A program made the translations under genes and the position numbers. A stretch of 64,000 nucleotides of DNA. Origin: Peltaster fructicola. Lineage: Eukaryota; Ascomycota; Dothideomycetes. Below, one piece after another: positions 45,092 through 55,153 of this stretch (positions are counted from its first letter, which is position 1; each line of letters begins with the position of its first letter). Below the pieces are notes generated by a model. That model ran no database searches, had not been told where the DNA came from, and saw nothing but the letters and a program-made list of their open reading frames with translations. Where the stretch lies: the NCBI GenBank assembly GCA_001592805.2, contig CP051142.1, forward strand, positions 2,418,001-2,482,000. Reading direction: 5' to 3'.

Positions 45092-45959
45092 GCGACATGT
45101 TACAATACGAAGCATGAGCAGATATTGGGAAACATCACAAGTGGGTATGTGGTCAGCGCGGTGTTTGAGGGATTGGATTCACAAGCAGCAGGCTTGAGAG
45201 CTTGCGGCTGCATGATTCTTTCGAGGTATGTCTGGTCTGGGCATCAGTGGACGAGTTCGTGGACATAGCTACTGCACTATTCACGATCATTTTATATCAT
45301 CGTCGATTGGCTATCTACTGCGAGTCTTCTGCGTGTTATCGTAAGACTTCTGTAGCATCGCTCGATGCATACACAGGAATTCAATTTCAGCTCCCAACCC
45401 ATGCTTGCAAGCACTTCAGATCGAGGCGATGAGCGACTAGCGATTACTACTAATCTGCACATAGAATACGCCAACCACTCAGACGCACGCTGTCGTGCAG
45501 ATGGACGGCTTCCCTCCTAGTGAACTCACGATAAATCAACGGGCCCGTCTTCGAACGGTAGACATTGCATTGTTTTCTCCACGCATGGATAGATGCGATA
45601 GTAGTATGACGTTGAGTTGTTGTGTCGCGTACTGTAGCCCCGCGATGCCGTGCCACCATAGACACTGCAGCATCATTTTCGTGTCTTGCTTTCATCCTCT
45701 CACCTTCCATTTTTCTCGCTCACAAGCATTCTCCACCTTTTCCCGTCTCCTGCTACTGTTTACCAGTGGCTACGACTCCAAAGTACCAGAGTATCTGACC
45801 AGCAGTGCCTCACTTGTCGAAAGCCCAAGATCGTTTCGACCCCTCATTGACAAGCACAAGGTACGAGGGACAGTGCCAGAGGATGGACAGATCTGTGCAA
45901 CGATAACTCACACATCAAAACAGAAACCACACCAAACGACATCACAACACCATCACGAC
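45092..45959. other. Intergenic: mannitol-1-phosphate dehydrogenase promoter
   Basis: An 868-bp stretch between PNS1 and the dehydrogenase, both on the plus strand. The dehydrogenase frame stays open back to 45495 but the extension is not protein-like. A pyrimidine-rich block lies at 45675-45760. Confidence 0.5.
45675..45760 (+). promoter_or_regulatory. Pyrimidine-rich promoter tract
   Basis: A long C/T-rich block (for example TTTTTCTCGCTC and CCACCTTTTCCCGTCTCC) lies 200-285 bp upstream of the mannitol-1-phosphate dehydrogenase ATG. Such blocks are common in core promoters of highly expressed filamentous-fungal genes. Confidence 0.4.
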
Positions 45960-47138
45960 ATGTCAGCACCAAAGAAGGGAATCCACTTCGGTGGTGGAAA
46001 CATCGGACGTGGCTTCGTTGCTGAGCTTCTTCACAACTCAGGCTTCGAAGTCGTCTTCGTTGACGTCGTTGATGCACTCATCGACAACCTGAAGAAGACA
46101 AAGTCATACGAGGTCACAGAAATTGGCGAGGAGGGCGAGCGCAAGTTCCACATCGACAACTACCGTGCTCTGAACTCCAAGCATGAGATGGAACAAGTCA
46201 TACACGAGATTGCCACTGCGGACACTGTCACCTGTGCTGTTGGACCAAACATCCTCAAGTTCATTGCTGAGCCAATCGCCAAGGGGATTGAAGCACGAAC
46301 GAAGAGCGAGCCGCTTGCAGTCATCGCCTGTGAGAACATGATCGGTGGTACCGACGCCCTCAAGGGCTTTATCGAAGCCAAGCTGTCTGAAGATGGCAAG
46401 AAGTCTTTGGGAACCAAGGCGCACTTTGCCAACTCAGCCATTGACAGAATCGTGCCAGTGCAGCCAGCCGATGCAGGACTTAACGTGCTGATCGAGAGCT
46501 TCTACGAGTGGTGTGTTGAGGAGAAGCCATTCAAGGGCAATCCACCAGCTATCAAGGGCGTGCACTTTGTGGATGACCTTCAGCCATACATTGAGCGCAA
46601 GCTGTTCACTGTCAACACTGGACACGCCACAGCAGCATACTATGGCTACAACCGTGGCAAGAAGTATATTCATGAGGTGTTGGCAGACAAGGAGCTGCAC
46701 GACATCGTTCGTGCAACTCTCAGCGAGACAGCACATCTCGTCTGCACTAAGCACAGCCATATCTCGCGCGAAGAACAAGCCAAGTACGTCGATGCCATCG
46801 TCGAGCGTATCTCCAACCCAACTCTGAAGGATGAGGTCCCACGTGTTGGCCGTGCACCACTTCGCAAGCTCAGCCGCAAGGAACGTTTCATCGGACCGGC
46901 TGCACACCTTGCCGAGAACGGTGACTCTGTTGAGCATCTTCTCGGCGGCATCGAGATGGCTCTTCGTTTCCAGAACGTCGCTGGAGATGACGAGAGTGCT
47001 GAGCTGGCCAAGAAGCTGCAGTCTTTGAACTCGACTGAGGCGACCAAGGACATCACTGGACTGGAAGAGAGCCATCCACTCTTCAAGCTCGTCGAGGAGA
47101 AGGTGAAGAAGGTGCAAAGCGAAAAGGCCAGCTTGTAA
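45960..47138 (+). CDS. Mannitol-1-phosphate 5-dehydrogenase
   Basis: Single exon, 392 residues, close to known fungal enzymes of about 388. The start [20 protein letters not shown] places the Rossmann GGGNIGRG at the very N-terminus, so the open frame upstream is not part of the protein. The C-terminal helical domain contains [18 protein letters not shown] with the Lys-Asn-His active-site set of polyol-specific long-chain dehydrogenases, and [13 protein letters not shown]. The enzyme reduces fructose-6-phosphate to mannitol-1-phosphate with NADH, the entry to the mannitol pathway used for carbon storage and stress protection. Even codon use and the CT-rich promoter suggest strong expression. 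No companion mannitol dehydrogenase gene lies in the window. Confidence 0.95.
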   Translation: MSAPKKGIHFGGGNIGRGFVAELLHNSGFEVVFVDVVDALIDNLKKTKSYEVTEIGEEGERKFHIDNYRALNSKHEMEQVIHEIATADTVTCAVGPNILKFIAEPIAKGIEARTKSEPLAVIACENMIGGTDALKGFIEAKLSEDGKKSLGTKAHFANSAIDRIVPVQPADAGLNVLIESFYEWCVEEKPFKGNPPAIKGVHFVDDLQPYIERKLFTVNTGHATAAYYGYNRGKKYIHEVLADKELHDIVRATLSETAHLVCTKHSHISREEQAKYVDAIVERISNPTLKDEVPRVGRAPLRKLSRKERFIGPAAHLAENGDSVEHLLGGIEMALRFQNVAGDDESAELAKKLQSLNSTEATKDITGLEESHPLFKLVEEKVKKVQSEKASL

Positions 47139-47563
47139 GCTGAAGGATCAGCCACATCTCTCGTGCTGTTGATGCGATCTGGCGAACGTAAAGCAATATT
47201 ATGTTAGCATCCCAGTCTGATGACCTGCAATTCTCTCCTATCATTTCCCGTGGTATATCGTTCGCCCCGTCACTTCGCACATGTAGGGCTGTTCGACGCC
47301 TGACGTAACTGCACCATTCACTCCAACCCTTTCATGTTACATGTACCCATGAGCCCCACTCATCATCTCTGAGAACAATACTCGATCGCAAACAATCGAT
47401 TGACATACCTTTGACACCATTTCGACTCGCTCTGACCACGATTCCACTTCCTACACCACACAGCTTGCAGCATCCACGGCTACATGCCGTCTCGAAGCTG
47501 AGTCACACCCTTAAGGACGGCAGCCATCTGGAGAACGACGACCCCGAAGACTCTCTCAACTAT
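47139..47563. other. Intergenic and probable 5'UTR of the WD40 gene
   Basis: A 425-bp stretch. The downstream frame is open from a TTG at 47411, but no ATG occurs before 47564, so this part is most likely promoter and 5'UTR; an upstream coding exon cannot be excluded. Confidence 0.4.
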
Positions 47564-49816
47564 ATGGCTATTGGACAGAATCCATACTTCAGTAATGGCG
47601 AATTTGTGAAGCCTCAAAAGCGCTTCTGGCCGTTAAAGATCCCAGTCTCGCATTGGCAATTACGGCACTTCATCTCACATTCCGAACCTGATCACATCTA
47701 CTATGCCTCGAAGGCAGAAGTGTACCGCCTGAATACAGCGACCAAGAAGCGCAAGCTCATAACGAAATTACCCTTCGATGCGCGATGCACGGCAAGCGGA
47801 TATGGATGGGTCTGTGTTGGTGGTGGTGACGAGAATGGACACTTTGCGGCCATCAAGCTAGATGGTTCTGGGGATGTGGACGCACCTCTACCTATCGACT
47901 CATGGCGAACTGGAAGAAGGGCGCCGAGCGTAAAGATCGAATCAATAGGCGAAGAGATTGTGAACTCAATATCAGTACATCGAATACAGGACGAAGAGGC
48001 ACATCTGGACGACATTGTGGCTGTTGTGACCAACAACGACAAGACCGTTCGCATATACAGCCTGCCGCAGGGTATGGAGACAAAGACGCTGCACCTCCCT
48101 GATCCTATGAATCACGCCACGATCTCACCGTGTGGTACTATGCTGGTAGCAGTCGGCGATCACAACCAAGCATTCTTCTACGAGAGAGTGCTGAACGAGA
48201 AACCACCCCTCATACCGAAACCTCACAATCGTCTCACGAGCGCACACATTGGCTGGAAACTCTTGGAGGTCTGCGAACTCTTTGTTCACAAGTCGAACCC
48301 ACTGCGCGGCTACTTCACGACGGCGTGGAGTCCTGACGGTCGATATGTGGCTGTAGGCTCTGAAGGCTGCTATATCACACTCCTGGATGTAGAAACCCTT
48401 CGAGCTCGTGACAGCGCTGCTGATCCAGTTGTGACTGTCATTCCCAGCTCACGAGCTGGTTCCCAATCATACGCTGGGTCAATCAGAAGCATGATGTTCT
48501 CGCCAAGTCCATGGGATCTTCTCATCTGGGCTGAAGACCAGGGACGAGTGTGCATCGGTGACCTGCGATCTGGACTCCAACGAACACAAGTCTTGCACTT
48601 GAACTCGGAGGAGGACGGGCTCGAGAAAGTGAATGTTGAAGACGTGCCTACCGACAGCGCTACACAAGACGAGATGGAGCAAGTGATCCAGGCCTCGCAA
48701 CGCAACTTGGAAGATCTCGACTACGACTTTATCCAACAATATAGGCATTCGCACTCAGGCAACTTTCCGTCGAATTGGCTGTTGGCACTCACTAGATATC
48801 AGCTGCGACGCCACGAGAGCTCTCAAACCCGGCGGACGGAGCAGCTTGTTGACGATCCAGGAGGTCTGAGTGCTGATGAACAGCAGATTCTACAGACTCT
48901 CCGTACTACAAGACAGAGGGAGGAGAACCGAGCGGGAGGACGTGCTCCAAACACAAATTACACTACAGCTGATGCGCTGATGAATCGATCGAGTGCTTCA
49001 AGTACACCCATCACGGCCGATAGTTCAGCGAGACCCATTAACGACATCTTGACTTCAGTGCAAGAATCGCTACCAGAGCTGGCGAGAACGCATGCGCATA
49101 ATTCGAGATCACTGTCGGCTCACGCAGCGGGTTCACGTCTATCCGCAGCTGAGCTCGATGAGATGTCAGGATGGATGAGCCGATACAGTGCTCGTCCGTA
49201 CACTCCCACACAGGGTGATCGCGCATCAGAGGCTCAGCTACGACAACGACGGCGTATGAGTGCATTGCTCAATCCGCAAGAAGCCAGGTACGAGGATCTA
49301 TTCCACTCTCAGACCACTACTCTCGCACATGGTGGACGCCATACACAGATGCCCAATGCCGCGAATGCAGAAGCAGATAACGACTACGAACCTTGGCGGA
49401 CTATACAAGACGCTATGGCTGCTACGCAAGGGCCACTATTTGAGTCTGCAGCTAGAGCGCCTGCGCTACCATCGCCCTCTCGACATAGCACAACGGAGAC
49501 GACAGAGCTAGCCGCGATACAAGCCCTCACGAGGCGACGCAATCACCTCCGCGCTGCTCGTTTGTCACTGTCACAAGCGAGGAATGGAAGCATCTCAGCA
49601 GGCAATGAACGAATCGCTACTACTACTATGCCTGATGCGTACGAGTTGTTTCGTCGACGAATGACTCCTTACGGGCGAGAGATGGGCGTCCGAACTGCTG
49701 GTCTCGCCATGAGCAGGGATGGCAGTATCCTTTGGGCGGCCAGTGAAGAAGGCATCTTCGAGTTCCAGATGAACAACAAAGCCCGAATGTTTTGGCCAGC
49801 AGTCGTGCCACGCTGA
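47564..49816 (+). CDS. WD40-like protein with DUF2415 motif, function unknown
   Basis: Single exon, 750 residues from the first ATG (MAIGQNPYFSNGEFVKPQ); an upstream exon supplying more N-terminus is possible. PVSHWQLRHFI opens a beta-propeller with repeats such as DIVAVVTNNDKTVRIYSLPQ and GYFTTAWSPDGRYVAVGSEG. SMMFSPSPWDLLIWAEDQGR followed by VCIGDLRSG is the stretch I associate with the fungal DUF2415 family; that name is from memory. The C-terminal 350 residues are Ser/Arg/Gln-rich and disordered until a final propeller-like strand pair (GLAMSRDGSILWAASEEGIF). Members are widespread in ascomycetes without an established role. No TM or signal peptide is seen. It lies between the mannitol enzyme and GDI on the same strand. 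Confidence 0.82.
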   Translation: MAIGQNPYFSNGEFVKPQKRFWPLKIPVSHWQLRHFISHSEPDHIYYASKAEVYRLNTATKKRKLITKLPFDARCTASGYGWVCVGGGDENGHFAAIKLDGSGDVDAPLPIDSWRTGRRAPSVKIESIGEEIVNSISVHRIQDEEAHLDDIVAVVTNNDKTVRIYSLPQGMETKTLHLPDPMNHATISPCGTMLVAVGDHNQAFFYERVLNEKPPLIPKPHNRLTSAHIGWKLLEVCELFVHKSNPLRGYFTTAWSPDGRYVAVGSEGCYITLLDVETLRARDSAADPVVTVIPSSRAGSQSYAGSIRSMMFSPSPWDLLIWAEDQGRVCIGDLRSGLQRTQVLHLNSEEDGLEKVNVEDVPTDSATQDEMEQVIQASQRNLEDLDYDFIQQYRHSHSGNFPSNWLLALTRYQLRRHESSQTRRTEQLVDDPGGLSADEQQILQTLRTTRQREENRAGGRAPNTNYTTADALMNRSSASSTPITADSSARPINDILTSVQESLPELARTHAHNSRSLSAHAAGSRLSAAELDEMSGWMSRYSARPYTPTQGDRASEAQLRQRRRMSALLNPQEARYEDLFHSQTTTLAHGGRHTQMPNAANAEADNDYEPWRTIQDAMAATQGPLFESAARAPALPSPSRHSTTETTELAAIQALTRRRNHLRAARLSLSQARNGSISAGNERIATTTMPDAYELFRRRMTPYGREMGVRTAGLAMSRDGSILWAASEEGIFEFQMNNKARMFWPAVVPR

Positions 49817-50392
49817 GATGGTGGCATAGACAAGACATGGACACTCATGCTCGGCAGACTCTAATGCCATTCCCAAGCATAATGCAAGACATCCTAGAGA
49901 GCCTACGACTTGCTTGGTATGTGTTTGCAACATATCAGCCCGCAGACATCGATGTGGTGTCTCGTTCGAGCCAGTCTGCTTGATTTTGCTTTAATATGAA
50001 ATGAATTAATGAAATCGATGATTGTCGCACCAAGGCATGTAGCGTTGTGTATGTACTGATAAAAAGACCTCTTGCTCCTGACGTAGCTCCTTGACAATCT
50101 TTGAGAACCATACCGACCGTGCTTCACATCGAGATATGCCTTACAGCTGTCTTCTCAAGATCCCGATATCTGATTGCTGCAGGGTCCAAGTGATAGCGGG
50201 GCTTCATTCGTCTAGCCAGGTGATGCTCGACATTAGTTGCTGTTGACCGCTTGCGATATCCCACTCATCCAAGCAATTATAGCATTTTCCTGCCAAACAC
50301 TGACCAGAGGCGGCTTCTTCTCAGTGCAACACCCCTAGTCAGCCTGACCGGGCTCGATAACCGCACGACAACATCGCTCTGAACCACCCACC
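49817..50392. other. Intergenic: GDI promoter
   Basis: A 576-bp stretch between two plus-strand genes with only short ORFs; no repeat, RNA gene or clear core-promoter box was recognised. Confidence 0.45.
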
Positions 50393-51903
50393 ATGGACGA
50401 GATCGCTCCTGAATACGATGTAGTAGTGCTAGGCACTGGCCTGACTGAGTGTGTGCTTTCTGGCGTGCTCTCAGTCAAGGGCAAGAAGGTACTCCACATT
50501 GACCGCAACGATCACTACGGAGGAGAGTCAGCATCGCTCAATCTAGAGGCGCTATTCAAGAAGTACGGCAACTATGAGAAAGGCACAGAGCCATGGAAGA
50601 AGTACGGCCGCGTCAACGACTGGAACATTGATCTTGTGCCAAAACTCCTCATGTTCAACGGCGAGCTGACCAACATTCTTGTTTCGACTGATGTTACCCG
50701 ATACCTTGAGTTCAAGCAGATCGCTGGATCATACGTGCAGCAAGGCAACGCAGCAAAAGCCACTGTTGCGAAGGTGCCATCCAACGCCGCGGAGGCATTA
50801 AGCAGTCCTTTGATGGGATTGTTCGAGAAGAGACGGGCGAAGAACTTCTTACAATGGGTTGGCTCTTTCGATGAGAAGAACCCGTCAACACACAATGGTA
50901 CGAAGGAATGAGGGTAGTACATGGTGTGCAAGGAGCTGACAGCGGACAGGCATGAATCTCTCGCAGACCACGATGAAGCAGGTGTACGATAAGTACGGTC
51001 TGGAGGCGACCACTCGCGACTTCATTGGACACAGCATGGCTCTGTACACGACTGATGACTACATTGAGACGAAGGGAATGGCGAGAGATGCTGTGGAGCG
51101 CATCCGATTATACGTAAACTCGATGGCAAGGCATGGACAGTCTCCATACATCTACCCACTCTACGGTCTTGGCGAGCTGCCACAGGGCTTCGCAAGATTG
51201 AGTGCCATCTACGGCGGAACATACATGCTGAACACGAATGTTGACGAGTTCCTATACGAGAACGGCAAGGTCTCGGGCATCAAGGCTACCATGAAGGAGA
51301 AGGGCGAGCCAGGAGATGGCATGAGGTTCACCACCAAGTGCAAGAAGATCTTGGCTGATCCATCGTACTTCCCGAACAAGGTGAGGGTCGTTGGACACCT
51401 CCTCAAGGCAATCTGCATTCTCAACCACCCGATCGACAAGACCAACAACGCCGATTCGCTGCAGTTGATCATTCCACAATCCCAGGTCGGCAGAAAGCAC
51501 GATATCTACATTGCGATGGTGTCCTCGGCACACAACGTCTGTCCCAAGGGCTACTACATCGCCATCGTGAGCACGATCGCCGAGACAGACGCCAACCATC
51601 ACCTCGAGCTCAAGCCTGGTCTTGATCGTCTCGGCAAGATCGAAGAGCAATTCATGGGTCCAGCAACTCCGATTTACGAGCCATTGGAGTCCGGACAGGT
51701 GGACAACATCTTCATCTCGAAGAGCTATGATGCTACTAGCCACTTTGAGACAACGACTGGTAAGTCATTCGTGAGCATTTGTGCTTTTTCGATGCTGATG
51801 ACACTTCGCAGATGACGTGCGTGATATCTACCAGCGTGCAGAGGGACATGAGCTCGTGGTTGAGGGCCTCAAAGACGGCCAGCAGCTTGTCAGCGAGGAG
51901 TAG
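50393..51903 (+). CDS. GDI1: Rab GDP-dissociation inhibitor
   Basis: Exons 50393-50897, 50950-51759 and 51812-51903 give 468 residues, the usual length; both introns are 52 nt with GT-AG ends. The first junction restores THNGMNLSQTTMKQVYDKYG and the second ETTTDDVRDIYQRA. The N-terminus EYDVVVLGTGLTECVLSGVL with HIDRNDHYGGESASLNLEAL is the FAD-fold-like sequence-conserved region 1 shared by GDI and REP; the Rab-binding platform and mobile effector loop follow (YIYPLYGLGELPQGFARLSA). GDI extracts prenylated GDP-Rab proteins from membranes and recycles them in the cytosol, so it is needed at every step of vesicle traffic. The gene is essential in yeast. Strong codon bias is visible. Confidence 0.96.
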
Positions 51904-52562
51904 ATACAGCAGATGTATCGATAGGTGTGAGCCTAGGCGTCTCTAGTTTGCTGCTCGGTGAGATGGTGCAGCAACACGTACTCGGCCGCCTACCTCCCGC
52001 ATCCGACCAGGAACAATGTTGGAAATGTCCCGAGACTGCATTTCTGATGCTACTTGCACGGAACAACCTCCTTGTGTGTTCACACCGCCACCCAATATCT
52101 TGTTGCAGACAGCCCGAAATGTGAGGCGGTGATTGGATGACAACATAATGCCGCTAGTCCTTGGCCGCAGACAAGGACGAGAGTCCGCAGCGCCCACCAT
52201 TCACTTGAGCTTGGAGTGCAGCAATATGCGGAAAGATCTCCATGTCCCTAAAAGCTGACCTTTGACGACCGCCTGGCAATGCATCTGTCACTCGATGTTC
52301 TTCTTAGTGTGCGGCCGCTCCTCCGCATGCAGCCCGTATTTGGTAGAACGCTCTTCATAGGATGCTGGCGGAACCACTATGCATGTTCTCGGCTTTCAAT
52401 GGAGTTAAGCTTCCTGTGACATCAGCATCCACAACATCAAGGTGAGCGCCTCCACCTGCGAGGGAAATATATAGAGCTCAAAAGCTTGCGTTCGGGTTTT
52501 GACATCACACCTTTCGTCGTCCCCAATTCACATCACAGGCAAAATACCAGTATAACGCCATC
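51904..52562. other. Intergenic with TATA box: aldo-keto reductase promoter
   Basis: A 659-bp stretch between two plus-strand genes. It contains a TATA box at 52467-52474 and no convincing small ORF or RNA gene. Confidence 0.5.
52467..52474 (+). promoter_or_regulatory. TATA box of the aldo-keto reductase gene
   Basis: ATATATAG lies 89-96 bp upstream of the ATG at 52563, within GGGAAATATATAGAGCTC. This is the clearest TATA element in the window and suits a regulated, inducible gene. Confidence 0.6.
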
Positions 52563-53864
52563 ATGTCAGATATCTTCAAGCCAGCACCAGAGCCAAAGAC
52601 GGAGCTTGGACGTCTTCGAGTCCTCTCCAGCACTGCCGGCATCAGAGTGTCGCCACTGCAGCTTGGTGCCATGTCTATCGGAGAGGCATGGGCTGGAGCC
52701 ATGGGTTCCATGGACAAGAAGACCTCATTCGAACTTTTGGATGCATTCGTGGAGGCTGGCGGCAACTTCATTGACACTGCAAATAACTACCAGGATGAGG
52801 AGAGCGAGACCTGGATAGGAGAGTGGATGAAGGAGCGTGGTAACCGTGACCAGATGGTCATTGCCACCAAGTTCACCACAGGCTACAAGAGCTATGCTGT
52901 TGGCAAGGGTGTCCCGGCAGCAAACTTCGCTGGTAATCACAAGCGTTCACTGCATGTGAGCGTTCGCGACTCGCTCAAGAAGTTGCAGACAGACTTCATC
53001 GACATCCTGTACCTTCACTGGTGGGACTGGACGACATCGATCGAGGAAATCATGGACAGGTAAATGGCAAAGGATGAACCTGCAAGAGCCTCAGCTGACT
53101 ATGACAGCCTTCACATCCTTGTGCAGTCCGGCAAGGTCCTCTACCTGGGTATCTCTGACACTCCAGCGTACATCGTCAGTGCAGCGAACACACACGCCAA
53201 AGCCCATGGCAAGACCCAGTTCAGCATCTACCAGGGACGATGGAATATCATGCTCCGCGACTTGGAGCGAGAAATGTAAGCGTTCCCACCCTCTTGAAGA
53301 GCTACATGTGTTGACGTTTGTCCTTAGCATTCCAATGTGTCGACACTTTGGTATGGCAATTGCCCCATGGGACGCAATCGGTGGTGGCAAGTTCCAGACC
53401 AAGGCACAGCTCGAAGAGCGTCAGAAGGCCGGCGAGGGTCTCCGAAGCTTCTTCGGTGATAAGCAAACTGAGAACGAGGTCAAGATCAGCGAGGCACTTG
53501 ACAAAGTGGCTGAGGAACATGGCATCCAAAGTCCGACAGCCGTGGCTCTTGCTTATGTCATGTCAAAGGTATGGTCACAACAAGTCCTTTTAAGCATCAG
53601 CTAACAGTTCCATAGGCGGTCAACGTCTTCCCGATCGTAGGAGGCCGCAAGGTGAAGCACTTGCAAGACAACATTCAGTCGCTCAGCATCAAGCTCACCG
53701 ACAAGCAAATCGAATACTTGGAGAGCATTGTTCCTTTCACACCAGAGTTCCCTAACAACTTCGTCGGCGAGGATGTGCACCTCAGCGGTAAGCCAGGTCC
53801 TCTGCTTGGCGGCGTGGCTCCAATGTCATTCGTGCGTGCATCAAGACCGATTGGACACGAGTAA
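52563..53864 (+). CDS. Aldo-keto reductase, aryl-alcohol dehydrogenase type
   Basis: Exons 52563-53059, 53108-53275, 53328-53568 and 53616-53864 give 384 residues; the introns are 47-52 nt. The catalytic tetrad of AKRs is complete: Asp71 and Tyr76 in [12 protein letters not shown], Lys103 in VIATKFT and His152 in [26 protein letters not shown] near the C-terminus supplies the cofactor phosphate-binding site. The length, the [20 protein letters not shown] stretch and the C-terminal tail match fungal AAD enzymes (yeast AAD14 type) and the norsolorinic-acid reductase group. The enzyme should reduce aryl or other aldehydes with NADPH. No polyketide synthase or other cluster gene is nearby, so a general aldehyde-reduction role is more likely. 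A clear TATA box suggests induction. Confidence 0.92.
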
Positions 53865-54198
53865 AACACTTCGAGCAGAACAGCAGAAGTCGTTAGATAC
53901 AAGTTGTATGTAACCACAAATGGATGTAGACCATTGATGTTGGACCGTCACAACCACAACCATTAGGCCAAGATTGCGCGGTGAGTAAATTGGTCATCCT
54001 CTCATCTTCTTTGCACCAAAATAGGCCTATACCATGGTAGAGTCGGCAAGGGCCAGAGTGTTGGCAAAGGTGTCCGTAAGGGTCACTTCTGATACTGTAA
54101 TATTCGTCCATAACTTCATTTCGATGTACGTATGCTCGGATATGGTCTTGTCCCTCTTCTGAAAACTCCGGACGCCTTAATTGTGCGTGTCGAGATGT
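53865..54198. other. Intergenic, convergent 3' ends of AKR and RPL12
   Basis: A 334-bp stretch between two convergent stop codons, holding both 3'UTRs. No other feature was recognised. Confidence 0.45.
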
Positions 54199-54892
54199 CT
54201 ACTCCTCAGGGACTGTCGTGCTGTTAGCTTGTACCCCAATGACCATTCTCTCCACTCACTCTCAATCTCGCCAGACTCAACATCGTCACTGACGAGCTTT
54301 GGGCTTCGGCCATCAACCTGGCATCCAGTAGAGAATGCTGTGCCAAGAATCTCCTTGACGGTACCCTTCAGGTCCTTTGCCATTGACTTCGATCGCATTG
54401 TTCGTGCAATGTTGATGATCTCGTCGAGAGGGATGCTCTTGCTGTGGATGATGTTCTTCTGCTTCTTGCGGTCTCGTGGTGGCTCCTTCAATGCCTTGAT
54501 GACAAGGGAAGATGCGGATGGAACAACAGACACTGCAGCCTGTCGGTTCTTGATGGTGAGACGGACAGTGACACGAAGTCCCTTCCAGTCCTGAGTAGCC
54601 CTGATCTCAAGTCAGCACGAGTGTAGCAACGATCGCTGCGGTTGTGGCTTACTTGGCGATATCTTCACCGACCTTCTTTGGCGAGAGACCGAGAGGACCA
54701 ATCTTTGGAGCAAGAGCGGAGGAAGAACCTACTTCACCACCGGTTGCACGCTGCGTGGAAGTCAGATGTGTTGCCGGCGTATTGAAGCAATCGAACGTAC
54801 GAGGTGAATGATCTTCTCCTCATTTGGGTCGAGCTTTGGTGCTTGAGTTCATGTCAGCCAGCCTGCAGATCAAGAGGGCGATACTTACCCAT
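54199..54892 (-). CDS. RPL12: 60S ribosomal protein L12 (uL11)
   Basis: Five exons (complement): 54889-54892, 54801-54841, 54653-54750, 54260-54600 and 54199-54212, giving 165 residues, the standard length. The introns are 47, 50, 52 and 47 nt. The first coding exon is only ATG G and the last only 14 nt (encoding part of Ile, then PEE-stop). The protein reads [20 protein letters not shown]..., [40 protein letters not shown] and ends VESGEIEIPEE, all as in eukaryotic L12. It binds 25S rRNA at the GTPase-associated centre at the base of the P-stalk. It is divergent from SEC62 across 261 bp. Micro-exons at the start are common in fungal ribosomal-protein genes but are easily missed by gene finders. 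Confidence 0.96.
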
Positions 54893-55153
54893 GGCTAGTG
54901 AGTAAGGTAGTCTGCCTCAATTGAAAATGTACGATGTAGCTTGAGTAGATGAAGGATGCCATGCGCGCAAATTTCCAGGCTTGTGTCGTCTGTGCGGGAG
55001 ACTGCCGCACCTGAAAGTCTTGGCTGGACCCTCGTACCAATCGGTCTTAAGCCAGTTATGTAACGTCGACAACGCTACGTATAGATATTCAATTGTTGTA
55101 AGCACTCCCAGCTTGTTCACACACATCGCACTCCTCACCCAAAATACGCAACC

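Noticed and set aside
45495-45959. 155-codon in-frame extension upstream of mannitol-1-phosphate dehydrogenase
   Set aside because: The family starts at [14 protein letters not shown]; the extension is Cys/His/Ser-rich and covers the CT-rich promoter.
47411-47563. TTG-initiated N-terminal extension of the WD40/DUF2415 gene
   Set aside because: Nuclear fungal genes start with ATG; no ATG precedes 47564 in this frame, so the extension is more likely UTR, or else belongs to an unseen spliced exon.
3114-53864. A secondary-metabolite cluster built from the SDR, HSL hydrolase, SnoaL-like and AKR genes
   Set aside because: They are spread over 50 kb among housekeeping genes and no backbone synthase, P450 or cluster regulator is present.
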